64,000 nucleotides of DNA from Rheinheimera sp. SA_1 (lineage in GTDB: Bacteria; Pseudomonadota; Gammaproteobacteria; Enterobacterales; Alteromonadaceae). Under the pieces are notes generated by a model, which ran no database searches, was not told where the DNA came from, and saw nothing but the letters and a program-made list of their open reading frames with translations. Numbering within the stretch: the first letter of the stretch is position 1; each line of letters starts with the position of its first letter. This document shows positions 22,704 to 30,728 of this stretch, one piece after another. The translations under genes and the position numbers were made by a program. The DNA lies in assembly GCF_001669775.1 (NCBI RefSeq), contig NZ_LXWK01000017.1, positions 186,001-250,000 of the forward strand, read 5' to 3'.

Positions 22704-23633
22704 TTAATTTGAAATACTGAAATAAGACCGCGCAGCGGCGGCATCCAGTTGAATTTGTTGCTGAAGTTCAGGCAACGACGCAAATTTGCGCTCGGCGCGG
22801 ATTTTATGGCGCAGAATGACTTCGATTTGCTGGCCGTATAAATCCCCCTGAAAATCAAAAAAATGTGCTTCCAGTTGTTCTTTTTTCCCTTGCAGCGTCG
22901 GTCTGGCGCCAATATTGGCCACCCCGTGAAAATGCCCCTGCTCAGTAAATGCTTCGATGGCGTAAACTCCACGCACCGGCAACTTATTGCGATACAGCCA
23001 AACGTTTGCGGTTGGAAAACCTAATTGCCGCCCGACTTTTTCACCATGCCGGACTCGTCCCATCAGCGAAAACGGCCGTCCCAGCATCGCTTCGGCCAGT
23101 GTCAGCTCGTCGCGCTCCAGCGCCTGACGGATCAGAGTACTGGAGACCCGGACATCGTCTTGTTTTAAGCTGGCGGTATTGGTTAAACCAAAACCATATT
23201 GCTCTGCCGCTTGTTGTAACAAGGCAAAATTGCCGCTGCGGTTTTTACCAAAACAAAAATCGTCACCAACGATTAAATGCTGCACATTGAGTTTTTCCAG
23301 CAGCAAACCGGTTATAAACTGCTCCGGATCCTGCGCCGCAAATTCGCGGTTAAAACTGGCGCAAAGTAACCGGTCTAGCCCCTGCACTTTTAGCCAATGG
23401 TACTTTTCGCGAAAACGCGTTAAACGGGCGGGCGCTGCTGCCGGATTAAACAATTCCAGCGGTTGCGGCTCAAATACCATCACCACCGCCGGCAATGAAC
23501 GGGCTTTAGCAATCTGTTGCACTTGGCTCAAAACCGCCTGATGCCCCAGATGCACGCCGTCAAAATTACCGATGGTTAACACGCAACCCCGATGATTTGG
23601 CTTGATATTTTGCAGGCCGCGAATTAACTCCAT
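22704..23633 (-). CDS. ribF: Bifunctional riboflavin kinase / FAD synthetase
   Basis: 309 residues. The N-terminal FMN adenylyltransferase has TIGNFDGVHLGHQ near residue 20, a nucleotidyl-transfer loop like that of cytidylyltransferases, and VSSTLIRQAL near 160. The C-terminal riboflavin kinase has GRQLGFPTANV near 200 and GVANIGARPT. It makes FMN and then FAD. It precedes ileS in the conserved order, but a palindromic element of 265 bp separates the two here. The stop lies 16 bases from that element, which could act as a transcript end. Confidence 0.97.
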   Translation of the reverse strand: MELIRGLQNIKPNHRGCVLTIGNFDGVHLGHQAVLSQVQQIAKARSLPAVVMVFEPQPLELFNPAAAPARLTRFREKYHWLKVQGLDRLLCASFNREFAAQDPEQFITGLLLEKLNVQHLIVGDDFCFGKNRSGNFALLQQAAEQYGFGLTNTASLKQDDVRVSSTLIRQALERDELTLAEAMLGRPFSLMGRVRHGEKVGRQLGFPTANVWLYRNKLPVRGVYAIEAFTEQGHFHGVANIGARPTLQGKKEQLEAHFFDFQGDLYGQQIEVILRHKIRAERKFASLPELQQQIQLDAAAARSYFSISN

Positions 23634-23683
23634 GCCGCTATAACTACTCTGATTTGCTGTGTAAACGGCCGATTATAACTGCA

Positions 23684-25261
23684 TCAGCTTTTAGTTTCAG
23701 CAATTGTCTGCCGTTTCAGCTGGTTTATCCTGACGCCGAACAGCCAAAGCAGCGCGAAATAGGCCGGCGCTGCGATCACCACCAATAAAGTTAACTGTTG
23801 TGCTTTAGCCGAAAAAGCCATTTGTTGCCATTGGCTAATCGCAGGGGATACCCACCACAGCACGGCCGCCATCAGAGTTGCAGCCAGTACAGCTTTGGCA
23901 ATCAGCCACAAAGTGGCTGTGCCACATTGATAAATCTCACGTTTAACTAAACCATGATAAAGCAACCAGGCGTTTAACCCGCCCGACATTGCCGTCGCCA
24001 AAGCCAGGCCAACATAACTGATAAATGGCGCCAACATCAGGTTAAACACCATATTCGCCACCATCGCGATAATGCCAATCCGCACCGGTGTTTTAATATC
24101 CTGACGTGCATAAAACGCCGGGGCCAGTACTTTAATCAGCATTAACGGCACCAAACCTGACGCATAAGCAATCAGACTTAAACTACTCTGACTGGCATCA
24201 AAAGCGGTAAATTTACCATGGGCAAATACCGTTAATAAAATCGGTTCCGCCAGCACAATTAGACCGGCCATCGATGGCAAGCCAAGCAGACAAATAATGC
24301 TGATTGACCAGTCTAAGGTACGTTTAAATTCCTGGTGGTTGTCGGTGGCGAACTGCCTGGATAAGCTCGGCAAAATCACCGTGGCGATGGCAATACCAAA
24401 CATGCCAAGTGGAAACTCCAACAACCGGTCCGAGTAATACAACCAGGCGACAGAGCCAGTCATTAAAAATGACGCAATAATGGCATCAAGCAATAAGTTA
24501 ATTTGACTGACCGAAACGCCAAATAGCGCCGGCAACATCAGTTTGCGGATACGGGTGACATGTTCATCTTGCCAGGCCCAGCGCGGTCTGACTAACAAAC
24601 CGGCTTTTGCTAAAAACGGCAGTTGAAACAAAAATTGCAACAAACCACCTAAAAACACGCCCCAGGCTAATGCCGAGGATGCATCATCAAAATAAGGTGT
24701 CAGATAAATCGCCGCGCCGATCATCGCGATATTCAAAAAGACCGGGCTAAATGCAGCAACAGCAAATTTATTATAGGTATTGAGAATGGCGCCAGACAAA
24801 GCGACAAAGGTGATAAACCACAGATATGGAAAGGTAATTTTTAAAAGTACACTGGCTTGCAGGTACTTTTCCCCCTCAGGTTCACCACTGAGGTAGGCTT
24901 CGAACCAACCCATGCCGAATAATGCCATCAGTACCGGCGAGCCAATCATGCCGAGCAAAGTCACACCGGTGACAATCAAACCCAAGGTGCCGGAAGCTTT
25001 GGCCATCAGTTCACGCACTGCATCGTCGCCGTGTTTGGCTTTGACTTCCGACAACACCGGTACAAAAGCCTGCGAAAATGCACCTTCAGCAAATAACCGA
25101 CGCAAGAAATTAGGAATGCGGTTGACCATCAAAAACACGTCAGCCATAGCGCCAGCGCCTAGAACATTGGCCGTTACCACATCGCGAACCAGCCCTAACA
25201 CCCTGGAAATCAGCGTCATGACACTGACAATCATGCCGGATTTGAATAACTTAGCGGACAC
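23684..25261 (-). CDS. murJ: Lipid II flippase MurJ
   Basis: 525 residues, polytopic with about 14 membrane segments, of the MOP (MviN) superfamily. It moves undecaprenyl-linked lipid II across the inner membrane for peptidoglycan growth. N-terminal signature KSGMIVSVMTLISRVLGLVRD, then RIPNFLRRLFAEGAFSQAFVPVL near residues 50-70. The murJ-ribF-ileS order is common in Gammaproteobacteria. It is divergent from rpsT across a 170-base region holding the rpsT promoter. Confidence 0.97.
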   Translation of the reverse strand: MSAKLFKSGMIVSVMTLISRVLGLVRDVVTANVLGAGAMADVFLMVNRIPNFLRRLFAEGAFSQAFVPVLSEVKAKHGDDAVRELMAKASGTLGLIVTGVTLLGMIGSPVLMALFGMGWFEAYLSGEPEGEKYLQASVLLKITFPYLWFITFVALSGAILNTYNKFAVAAFSPVFLNIAMIGAAIYLTPYFDDASSALAWGVFLGGLLQFLFQLPFLAKAGLLVRPRWAWQDEHVTRIRKLMLPALFGVSVSQINLLLDAIIASFLMTGSVAWLYYSDRLLEFPLGMFGIAIATVILPSLSRQFATDNHQEFKRTLDWSISIICLLGLPSMAGLIVLAEPILLTVFAHGKFTAFDASQSSLSLIAYASGLVPLMLIKVLAPAFYARQDIKTPVRIGIIAMVANMVFNLMLAPFISYVGLALATAMSGGLNAWLLYHGLVKREIYQCGTATLWLIAKAVLAATLMAAVLWWVSPAISQWQQMAFSAKAQQLTLLVVIAAPAYFALLWLFGVRINQLKRQTIAETKS

Positions 25262-25360
25262 GCCACACTCCTTCTGTCATAATGGAGCTATTGTCACCTG
25301 AGACCTTCGGGAAAGCCAGCAGCAGCGGGATTTAATTCTGCTTTTCGCCGGTAAAATCAT

Positions 25361-25391
25361 TTGACAAGGGCTTACAAAATAGGCATATTAT
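25361..25391 (+). promoter_or_regulatory. Sigma-70 promoter of rpsT
   Basis: TTGACA (25361-25366) is a perfect -35 box, with 17 bases to CATATT (25384-25389; TATTAT at 25386-25391 is the shifted option). Transcription should start near 25397, leaving a leader of roughly 40 bases before the TTG start of rpsT. Confidence 0.8.
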
Positions 25392-25434
25392 GCGGCCTTT
25401 AAAGAGTCCCGGTTTAGTTTTTAGGAGTGTTACC

Positions 25435-25707
25435 TTGGCTAACATTAAGTCTGCTAAGAAACGCGCTATTCAATCTGAAAAGCGTCGTCAGCAAAACGCA
25501 AGTCAGCGCTCAATGATGCGTACTTTCATCAAGAAAACCTACGCAGCAGTGTTAACTTCTGATGCAGTAGCTGCGCAAGAAGCGTTCAAGAAAATGGTTC
25601 CAGTTATTGACCGTATGGCAGACAAAGGTCTGATCCATAAGAACAAAGCTGCACGTCATAAGTCACGTTTAAATGCCCACGTTAAGGCATTGGTAACAGC
25701 CGCTTAA
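25435..25707 (+). CDS. rpsT: 30S ribosomal protein S20
   Basis: 90 residues from a TTG start at 25435: AGGAG lies 7 bases upstream and the protein then begins [19 protein letters not shown] exactly as S20 does. The longer frame from 25390 runs through the promoter and is not real. S20 binds 16S rRNA early in 30S assembly. E. coli rpsT also starts with UUG, where the weak start takes part in autogenous control, so the same regulation is likely. A strong terminator follows. Confidence 0.97.
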   Translation: MANIKSAKKRAIQSEKRRQQNASQRSMMRTFIKKTYAAVLTSDAVAAQEAFKKMVPVIDRMADKGLIHKNKAARHKSRLNAHVKALVTAA

Positions 25708-25723
25708 TTGACACCAACAAAAG

Positions 25724-25744
25724 AACGCCGAAAGGCGTTTTTTT
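25724..25744 (+). terminator. Rho-independent terminator of rpsT
   Basis: AACGCC-GAAA-GGCGTT stem-loop with a GNRA tetraloop (25724-25739) followed by five more T. It ends 20-odd bases after the rpsT stop. Confidence 0.92.
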
Positions 25745-25758
25745 GTACCTGTTAAAAC

Positions 25759-25807
25759 AGGGGTCAGAGCTAATTGTTTATATTTTTAACAATTAGCTCT
25801 GACCCCT
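25759..25807. repeat. REP-like hairpin, copy 1 (GGGGTCAGAG family)
   Basis: A perfect 20-bp inverted repeat (25759-25778 with 25788-25807) around a 9-base loop, beginning AGGGGTCAGAGC. A second related hairpin lies at 36883-36934. GGGGTCAGAG palindromes resemble the sites used by REP-associated IS200-like transposases, but no such gene is in the window. Confidence 0.8.
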
Positions 25808-25876
25808 TTTTTTATGTCAAAAAAAATCCCACCAGTTGGCGGGATTTGTAGTCGTGCTATTTACATACTGCAGATT

Positions 25877-26209
25877 TTACAACTTCGGGCAATACAGATT
25901 GTGCATCAGACCAATAACAGCTTCCGCTTCTCTGCTATTCATACTGTAAAACACTGTTTGCGCTTCTTTTCGAGTTTTGACCAGCTTATTGCGACGCAAC
26001 AATGCCAAATGCTGTGACAAAGCCGATTGACTCAACCCCAGTTTATCGTTCATTTCACCAACCGATAATTCGCCAGCGAGTAGATGGCACAGGATTAACA
26101 ACCGACGTTCATTCGATACAGCCTTCAGCAATTTAACTGCTTTAGCCGAGTTATTCACCATATCTTGTAAGTTCATTTCAGTTTCACCGTGCATGTCTAG
26201 ACGTCTCAT
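25877..26209 (-). CDS. hlyU: ArsR-family regulator of the HlyU/BigR type
   Basis: 110 residues if read from 26209; the start at the internal MNLQDM (26176) fits HlyU proteins as well. A winged helix-turn-helix (LSVGEMNDKLGLSQSALSQHLALLRRNKLV, split across two helices) follows VSNERRLLILC and the tail ends LYCPKL. Vibrio HlyU has nearly the same order of motifs. In the related BigR, SqrR and YgaV the equivalent two cysteines, here C41 and C107, form a persulfide- or oxidant-sensitive switch. It is probably a dimeric repressor or anti-silencer responding to sulfide or oxidants. No obvious sulfide-oxidation gene is adjacent. The metal site of ArsR/SmtB (CxC) is absent. Confidence 0.85.
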   Translation of the reverse strand: MRRLDMHGETEMNLQDMVNNSAKAVKLLKAVSNERRLLILCHLLAGELSVGEMNDKLGLSQSALSQHLALLRRNKLVKTRKEAQTVFYSMNSREAEAVIGLMHNLYCPKL

Positions 26210-26592
26210 TATCTACCAGCAGCCCTGCTGTATACAATAGATTAAAGTGAAATAAGTAACTTTTTTACGCAAAAAGTGAACTGGTAAGACCTTATTTATT
26301 ACATATATTACATTTTTGCTAACAAAATTCAATCCGCGTCACTTGGCTGAAACGAAGCTGGCCATGTTTGTCAGCGAACTTTCCGCACATTATAACGCGC
26401 TAATTCAGCTAAATCATACCAACCTTTTGTTAACGTTTGTATCTGAATGCGTGAACATTTGGCTGCAACTGGCCATTGGCTAAATGAGGCAAGCTCCGCA
26501 ATACAAAGGTTCATTGCAGGATGCGATAGAATTGTTCACGTGCTAAAGTGAACCCAGTTTCCTTCTAACCACTCACCGAATCGAATTGAGCC
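26210..26592. other. Intergenic region between divergent hlyU and peptidase genes
   Basis: 383 bases without a credible frame. It is AT-rich next to hlyU, so promoters for both genes are expected there. GTTCAC (26534-26539) and GTGAAC (26548-26553) form a short inverted repeat 40 bases before the peptidase start and could be an operator. No box could be fixed with confidence. Confidence 0.4.
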
Positions 26593-27918
26593 ATGACTAA
26601 ATCACTGCTGACCCTGACTGCCGCTTTGTTATGCCTGACGACTTTGCCTGCGACTGCCGACGAACAATTGGCCTATAAACTAACTGAAGAATTAACGGTT
26701 GAGATCGGACCGCGACTGGCCGGCAGCCCGGCAGATGCCAAAGCAGTTGCTTGGGCCAGCAACAAGTTTCAGCAACTCGGATACGATAAAGTCTGGACAG
26801 AACAGTTCACCACGCCATTTTGGCAACGCGGCAACGCCCGACTGGAAATTATCAGTCCTTTCCCACAATCGCTGGTATTAACCGCGTTAGGTGGTTCAGT
26901 TGGCACCGGTGCTGAGGGGATCTCTGCCAGCATCGTGATGTTTAACAGCCTGGAAGATTTAATGCAGGCCAAGCTAGAACAGGTTTCGGGAAAAATAGTT
27001 TTTATTAATAAAGCGATGACCAAAGACAAGATTGGCTCGCAATATGGCAAAGTTGTTGGCGCCCGCTCTAAAGGTGCGGTTGAAGCGGCCAGATTAGGCG
27101 CCAAAGCTATCATCATTCGCTCGGTCGGCACTAGCAACAACCGCTTTGCCCACACTGGTAAAATGAGTTACGAAGAAGGCGTCCCTAAAATCCCGGCTGT
27201 CGCCATTTCAGTGCCGGATGCCATGCAGCTAAGTAAAATTATTGCAAAAGCACCGGAAGCAAAATTACGACTGGATATGGAAAACCATACCCAGGACGCC
27301 GTTAGTCACAATGTGATTGCAGAAATTACTGGTTCAGACCGACCGGACGAGATTGTGCTGATTAGTGCGCATTTGGATTCATGGGATCAAGGTACCGGCG
27401 CTTTAGACGACGGTGCTGGGGTTGGGATTGTGATGGCGACCGGCGCGCTGATTAAAAAGTTGGGACAGCCGAAAAGAACCATCAGAGTTGTATTGTTTGG
27501 CAATGAAGAAGGTGGTTTAGTCGGTGCCAGAGCTTATGCAGCAAAACACGCAACCGAATTACCAAAACATGTTGTTGCCACAGAATCAGATTTTGGTGCA
27601 GGCCGGATTTGGCAGTTTGACAGCAAATTTGGTCCACAATCTTTAAGTTTCGCTAAAGAAATCCAGCAATTACTGAGTGGCCACGGTATTTCACTTGGCA
27701 ATAACAAAGCTTTCGGTGGCCCGGACGTATCGGTGATTGCAGCACTTGGCGTACCGGTAGTCTCACTGGAGCAAGATGGCACTGACTATTTCGACTATCA
27801 CCATACGCCGAATGATACTTTTGATAAAATCGATCCAGCCGCACTTGCACAAAGTCAGCAGGCCTGGATTATCACCACTACTGCACTTGCAAACTCGACC
27901 TTAGATTTTCGAAAATAA
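26593..27918 (+). CDS. Secreted M28-family zinc aminopeptidase with PA domain
   Basis: 441 residues. Signal peptide MTKSLLTLTAALLCLTTLPATA. A protease-associated (PA) insert lies at about residues 100-215, and the catalytic M28 domain follows. The zinc ligands are in ISAHLDSWDQGTGALDDGAG (His and Asp), FGNEEGG (Glu general base and ligand), ATESDFGAG (Asp) and YHHTPNDTFD (His). Such enzymes trim N-terminal residues from peptides in the periplasm or outside the cell; glutamate carboxypeptidase-like members also exist. The stop overlaps the next gene by one base (TAATG). Confidence 0.9.
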   Translation: MTKSLLTLTAALLCLTTLPATADEQLAYKLTEELTVEIGPRLAGSPADAKAVAWASNKFQQLGYDKVWTEQFTTPFWQRGNARLEIISPFPQSLVLTALGGSVGTGAEGISASIVMFNSLEDLMQAKLEQVSGKIVFINKAMTKDKIGSQYGKVVGARSKGAVEAARLGAKAIIIRSVGTSNNRFAHTGKMSYEEGVPKIPAVAISVPDAMQLSKIIAKAPEAKLRLDMENHTQDAVSHNVIAEITGSDRPDEIVLISAHLDSWDQGTGALDDGAGVGIVMATGALIKKLGQPKRTIRVVLFGNEEGGLVGARAYAAKHATELPKHVVATESDFGAGRIWQFDSKFGPQSLSFAKEIQQLLSGHGISLGNNKAFGGPDVSVIAALGVPVVSLEQDGTDYFDYHHTPNDTFDKIDPAALAQSQQAWIITTTALANSTLDFRK

Positions 27919-28364
27919 TGGCCAAACCAATTAAACCCGTTTCGCTGCTGTCGCCTGATACAACACGTCATAAAAGTAGCAACAGCAACAAGCCAGCAGA
28001 AGTCGGGCTAACCAGCCCGGCGAAGGCTGTGCCTCTGAGTACCGGAACAAATGGTTCAGGCGCAAAGCACAGAATATTGAGCTGGTCTTTGGCCGTGTTG
28101 CTGCTGGCATTGCTGCTGACACCAAAACCAGAATTGATTGTCTACCAACAGCTGAATATTCAGGCGAAAAGTGTGTATTGGCCAGGTTTTTTTGGGATGG
28201 GTGCAGGCCTGACCGATAGTCAGATGTTGGTTTTTTTTGATAACGAGCGTCGTGAAATGCGGTTGTGTTATGCCGGAGAACCAGCAGTCCAATGCAGCAA
28301 ATATCAAATAATTTATCGCGGTGGTTTGCTGGATGTGGGTCGTTATTTATTGGACCTGCATTAA
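27918..28364 (+). CDS. Hypothetical membrane-anchored protein downstream of the M28 peptidase
   Basis: 148 residues, not recognised. A Ser/Lys/Pro-rich cytoplasmic stretch of about 50 residues precedes one hydrophobic segment (SWSLAVLLLALLLTP, about 55-69) and a C-terminal periplasmic domain of about 80 residues with cysteines at LCYAGE and VQCSKY that could pair. The TAATG overlap with the peptidase implies coupled translation. The C-terminal part ends LLDVGRYLLDLH. No function is proposed. Confidence 0.7.
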   Translation: MAKPIKPVSLLSPDTTRHKSSNSNKPAEVGLTSPAKAVPLSTGTNGSGAKHRILSWSLAVLLLALLLTPKPELIVYQQLNIQAKSVYWPGFFGMGAGLTDSQMLVFFDNERREMRLCYAGEPAVQCSKYQIIYRGGLLDVGRYLLDLH

Positions 28365-28435
28365 AACAGGTCCAATTCAATATTTTTAAAACACAGTTGG
28401 TGGCAAATTCGCACACCAGTGTGGCCAGTCAAACG

Positions 28436-28822
28436 TCAGATTGACGCTCTGGATCGATCCGGAGACTGATGTTTACGCTGACTGTTCCGCATCAGCCAGA
28501 TTTGCAATCCAACCACAATAAGCACCAGTGCTGACGGGTACATATATTTATTGCTGCTCAGTTGCCACAACAACAACCCACCGGTAGCGTATACAAAAGG
28601 CTGTAATTCATAAAGCCAAAACGGTAACGAGCCGTGATGGGATGTACTGTGTTTTAAATCGCCCCGCCGATGATCTGAGCGCAGGATCCAGACTAAAGCA
28701 CCAGCAACGATCAGGATTAATCCCGACAGCACTGCCACTAAATGACCCAGCAACGACATCGCAACAGCGCCGGTGCTGATATACACGTAAGGTAGAACCT
28801 CATATACGCGGTTGGGCAACAT
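28436..28822 (-). CDS. Small membrane protein with two related halves
   Basis: 128 residues from ATG 28822, chosen because GGAG lies six bases upstream; ATG 28834 and 28861 lack a site. Two halves look alike: RVYEVLPYVYISTGAVAMS and FWLYELQPFVYATGGLLLW, each followed by a hydrophobic segment ending LILIVAGALVWILR / LVLIVVGLQIWLMR. That gives four membrane helices from an internal duplication. The family was not identified. The tail is basic and hydrophilic. It is divergent from smrA. Confidence 0.7.
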   Translation of the reverse strand: MLPNRVYEVLPYVYISTGAVAMSLLGHLVAVLSGLILIVAGALVWILRSDHRRGDLKHSTSHHGSLPFWLYELQPFVYATGGLLLWQLSSNKYMYPSALVLIVVGLQIWLMRNSQRKHQSPDRSRASI

Positions 28823-29014
28823 TTTAAACTCCATGTTGGGCAGAACTGCACCGTTTTCCAATTGTAGTGTGAAACTAACATTCTGTCGTTTTTACACCCA
28901 TCTGCTAAACCAGCTGCAACCGACAAGCCACCTGCGCCATTTACGCGTCGGTGTATTTCGTTTGTCAGCCTGCTACCGTTATAATCCACTCTCAGGTGGA
29001 TCTGGGGACAAATA

Positions 29015-29593
29015 ATGGTTGATGATGACTTTACGCTCTTTCTGCAAGAAATGGCAGATGTCAAACGGTTGAAAACCGACGTTTTAACTGATGAGAACGG
29101 TGAACACTTGCCAACACTGGCACAATTGGCCCGCCGTAAAGCAGCCGAACTCGAACCTGAGTACGATGCCAACTATCTACGGATGGAATATGTTGACCTG
29201 GTAGCGCCTGATGAAGTGCTGGCTTACAAAAAAGATGGTGTGCAGGAAGGCGTGTATAAGAATTTAAGGCTGGGTAAATATCAAATTGACGCGACTTTGA
29301 TGTTGTTAGGAAAAAACCTGACCGACGCACGCCGCGCTTTGTTTGAGTTTGTAGCGGATTGTCACCAGCGTGGGATCCGGACACTGTTAGTTCACCATGG
29401 TATGGGCCGCGATAGTAAACCGCAGCCGGCAATTTTGAAAAGCTACACCTATCAATGGCTGAAACAAATTCCGTCAGTGCTGGCCTGTCATACCGCACAG
29501 AAAAATCACGGCAGCTATGCCGCCACTTATGTGTTACTGCAGAAAAATACTGAACAAAAACGTGAAAACCGGGACCGGCATCAGAAAAGTTAA
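29015..29593 (+). CDS. smrA: Smr-domain protein, SmrA-type
   Basis: 192 residues. The N-terminal region (about 1-85) is the one seen in YdaL/SmrA-type stand-alone Smr proteins (VKRLKTD, ARRKAAEL). The C-terminal Smr domain has the conserved IDATLMLLGKNLTDARRALFEF split across helix 1 and GIRTLLVHHGMGRDSKPQPAILKSY, then LPxVLACHTAQKNHGSYAATYVLL. In E. coli SmrA is a DNA nicking endonuclease. It is monocistronic; a bidirectional terminator lies 100 bases downstream. Confidence 0.88.
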   Translation: MVDDDFTLFLQEMADVKRLKTDVLTDENGEHLPTLAQLARRKAAELEPEYDANYLRMEYVDLVAPDEVLAYKKDGVQEGVYKNLRLGKYQIDATLMLLGKNLTDARRALFEFVADCHQRGIRTLLVHHGMGRDSKPQPAILKSYTYQWLKQIPSVLACHTAQKNHGSYAATYVLLQKNTEQKRENRDRHQKS

Positions 29594-29694
29594 CGCCAGC
29601 AGTATCACTGTTTACCGAAATTGCATTATAAATAATAGAACTACATATTATTCACTATGTTATATGGTGAACCACACCAGCGTACATCCGATAT

Positions 29695-29722
29695 AAAAAT
29701 ACCCTCAACAGAGGGTATTTTT
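29695..29722. terminator. Bidirectional terminator
   Basis: A 12-bp stem AAAAATACCCTC / GAGGGTATTTTT with AACA loop, giving T-runs on both strands. It ends smrA (plus) and the small minus-strand frame at 29780-29890. Confidence 0.9.
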
Positions 29723-29779
29723 ATCAGCTGCTATCCGTAGCAATTACAACGGCATCTCGATGCAGTTGTCAGGTCTGTT

Positions 29780-29890
29780 TTACATCAAACAACAGGCCTC
29801 GGCTGTGGTTAAAACTGCCGATAACGCCATCAAAATCACCACGACAGCGATTGCGGTAAAGCCAAAACCACGACTGGACGCTTTACTCAT
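29780..29890 (-). CDS. Possible 36-residue single-span membrane peptide
   Basis: ATG at 29890 with GAGG 7 bases upstream, stop TAA at 29780. The frame begins MSKASSRGFG and continues with about 20 hydrophobic residues (FTAIAVVVILMALSAVLTTA), ending EACCLM. It is short and basic before the helix, cysteines follow it, and a terminator lies about 60 bases downstream. It resembles either an uncharacterised small membrane protein or a secreted peptide left after signal cleavage. The rest of 29594-30045 holds the terminator at 29695 and nothing else I recognise. Confidence 0.5.
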   Translation of the reverse strand: MSKASSRGFGFTAIAVVVILMALSAVLTTAEACCLM

Positions 29891-30045
29891 AAACCAACCT
29901 CAAATTATTTTTGTTATTTTGTGTCCGTAATCGCGCTCATAGAGCAGCCGCTACAGTACGTCAAGCAGTGTAGTCAGTTTTGGCTGTGGATACAACATAC
30001 AAACCGAAGCTAAGTACTTATCGTTGCATATATTTTCGGCAATAT

Positions 30046-30624
30046 TTATTTTTTAGCGGCAAAATACATCATCCTTGAATGCACAAAATTGGCGGCTAAA
30101 GCTGCTGTCGGGTAATCGCTTGGCATTTCCTCATCTTGTTGCTCGGTCTGCGAGATCACAAAACCGGCTTGTTGATAGGTTTTTAACGCGCTGGGGTGAT
30201 CTTCACTACAGGTATGAACCCAGACCCTGCTGGCTTGCCATTGCTGAGCCAACGCGATAGCGGCTTGCGCTAATCTGGTACCAAGCCCACGGCCAATAAA
30301 GGCCGGTAACAAACCAAAAAACTTCAGCTCAACACTGTTATCCTCATGTTTGCGCAGTTCGACAAAACCAGCCGGTGTGCCTTCTTGATACAACACCCAG
30401 GTACGGACATTGCCGGCTGTCAGGTAATCCAACCATTGCTGATAGGTCCAGCTTAAGCGGCTGAACCAATGCCAGTGCGTGCCAACAGCGCAAAATAAAA
30501 ACTGACTGAGATCCGGACTGGCGATTTTCGCTTCGGTCAAGGCGACCCCTGCCGGCCACTCCGGCAATACCACTGCGGCTCCCTGATAATCCAGATACCA
30601 GGTGGTGACGTTTACAAATGCCAT
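30046..30624 (-). CDS. GNAT-family N-acetyltransferase
   Basis: 192 residues. The acetyl-CoA loop is GRGLGTRLAQAAIALAQQW near residues 112-130, preceded by the strand VELKFFGLLPAF and followed by RVWVHTCSEDHPSALKTYQQAGF, the usual motif B. The N-terminal 90 residues have WHWFSRLSWTYQQW, as in a group of GNAT proteins with unknown small-molecule substrates. It is monocistronic. The substrate cannot be given. Confidence 0.85.
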   Translation of the reverse strand: MAFVNVTTWYLDYQGAAVVLPEWPAGVALTEAKIASPDLSQFLFCAVGTHWHWFSRLSWTYQQWLDYLTAGNVRTWVLYQEGTPAGFVELRKHEDNSVELKFFGLLPAFIGRGLGTRLAQAAIALAQQWQASRVWVHTCSEDHPSALKTYQQAGFVISQTEQQDEEMPSDYPTAALAANFVHSRMMYFAAKK

Positions 30625-30728
30625 AACGCTTTAATATTCCTCGATGTTCCGTAATTGCCTTGGGTGATTTGAGCGCCCTGAAGCTCTTAGCAAATCCCCA
30701 GCTGCGCTACCAGTCACAAAACCCAACG

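Noticed and set aside
23684-25261. MurJ considered as a polysaccharide (O-antigen) flippase
   Set aside because: N-terminal and MviN signatures and gene order with ribF-ileS-rpsT fit MurJ.
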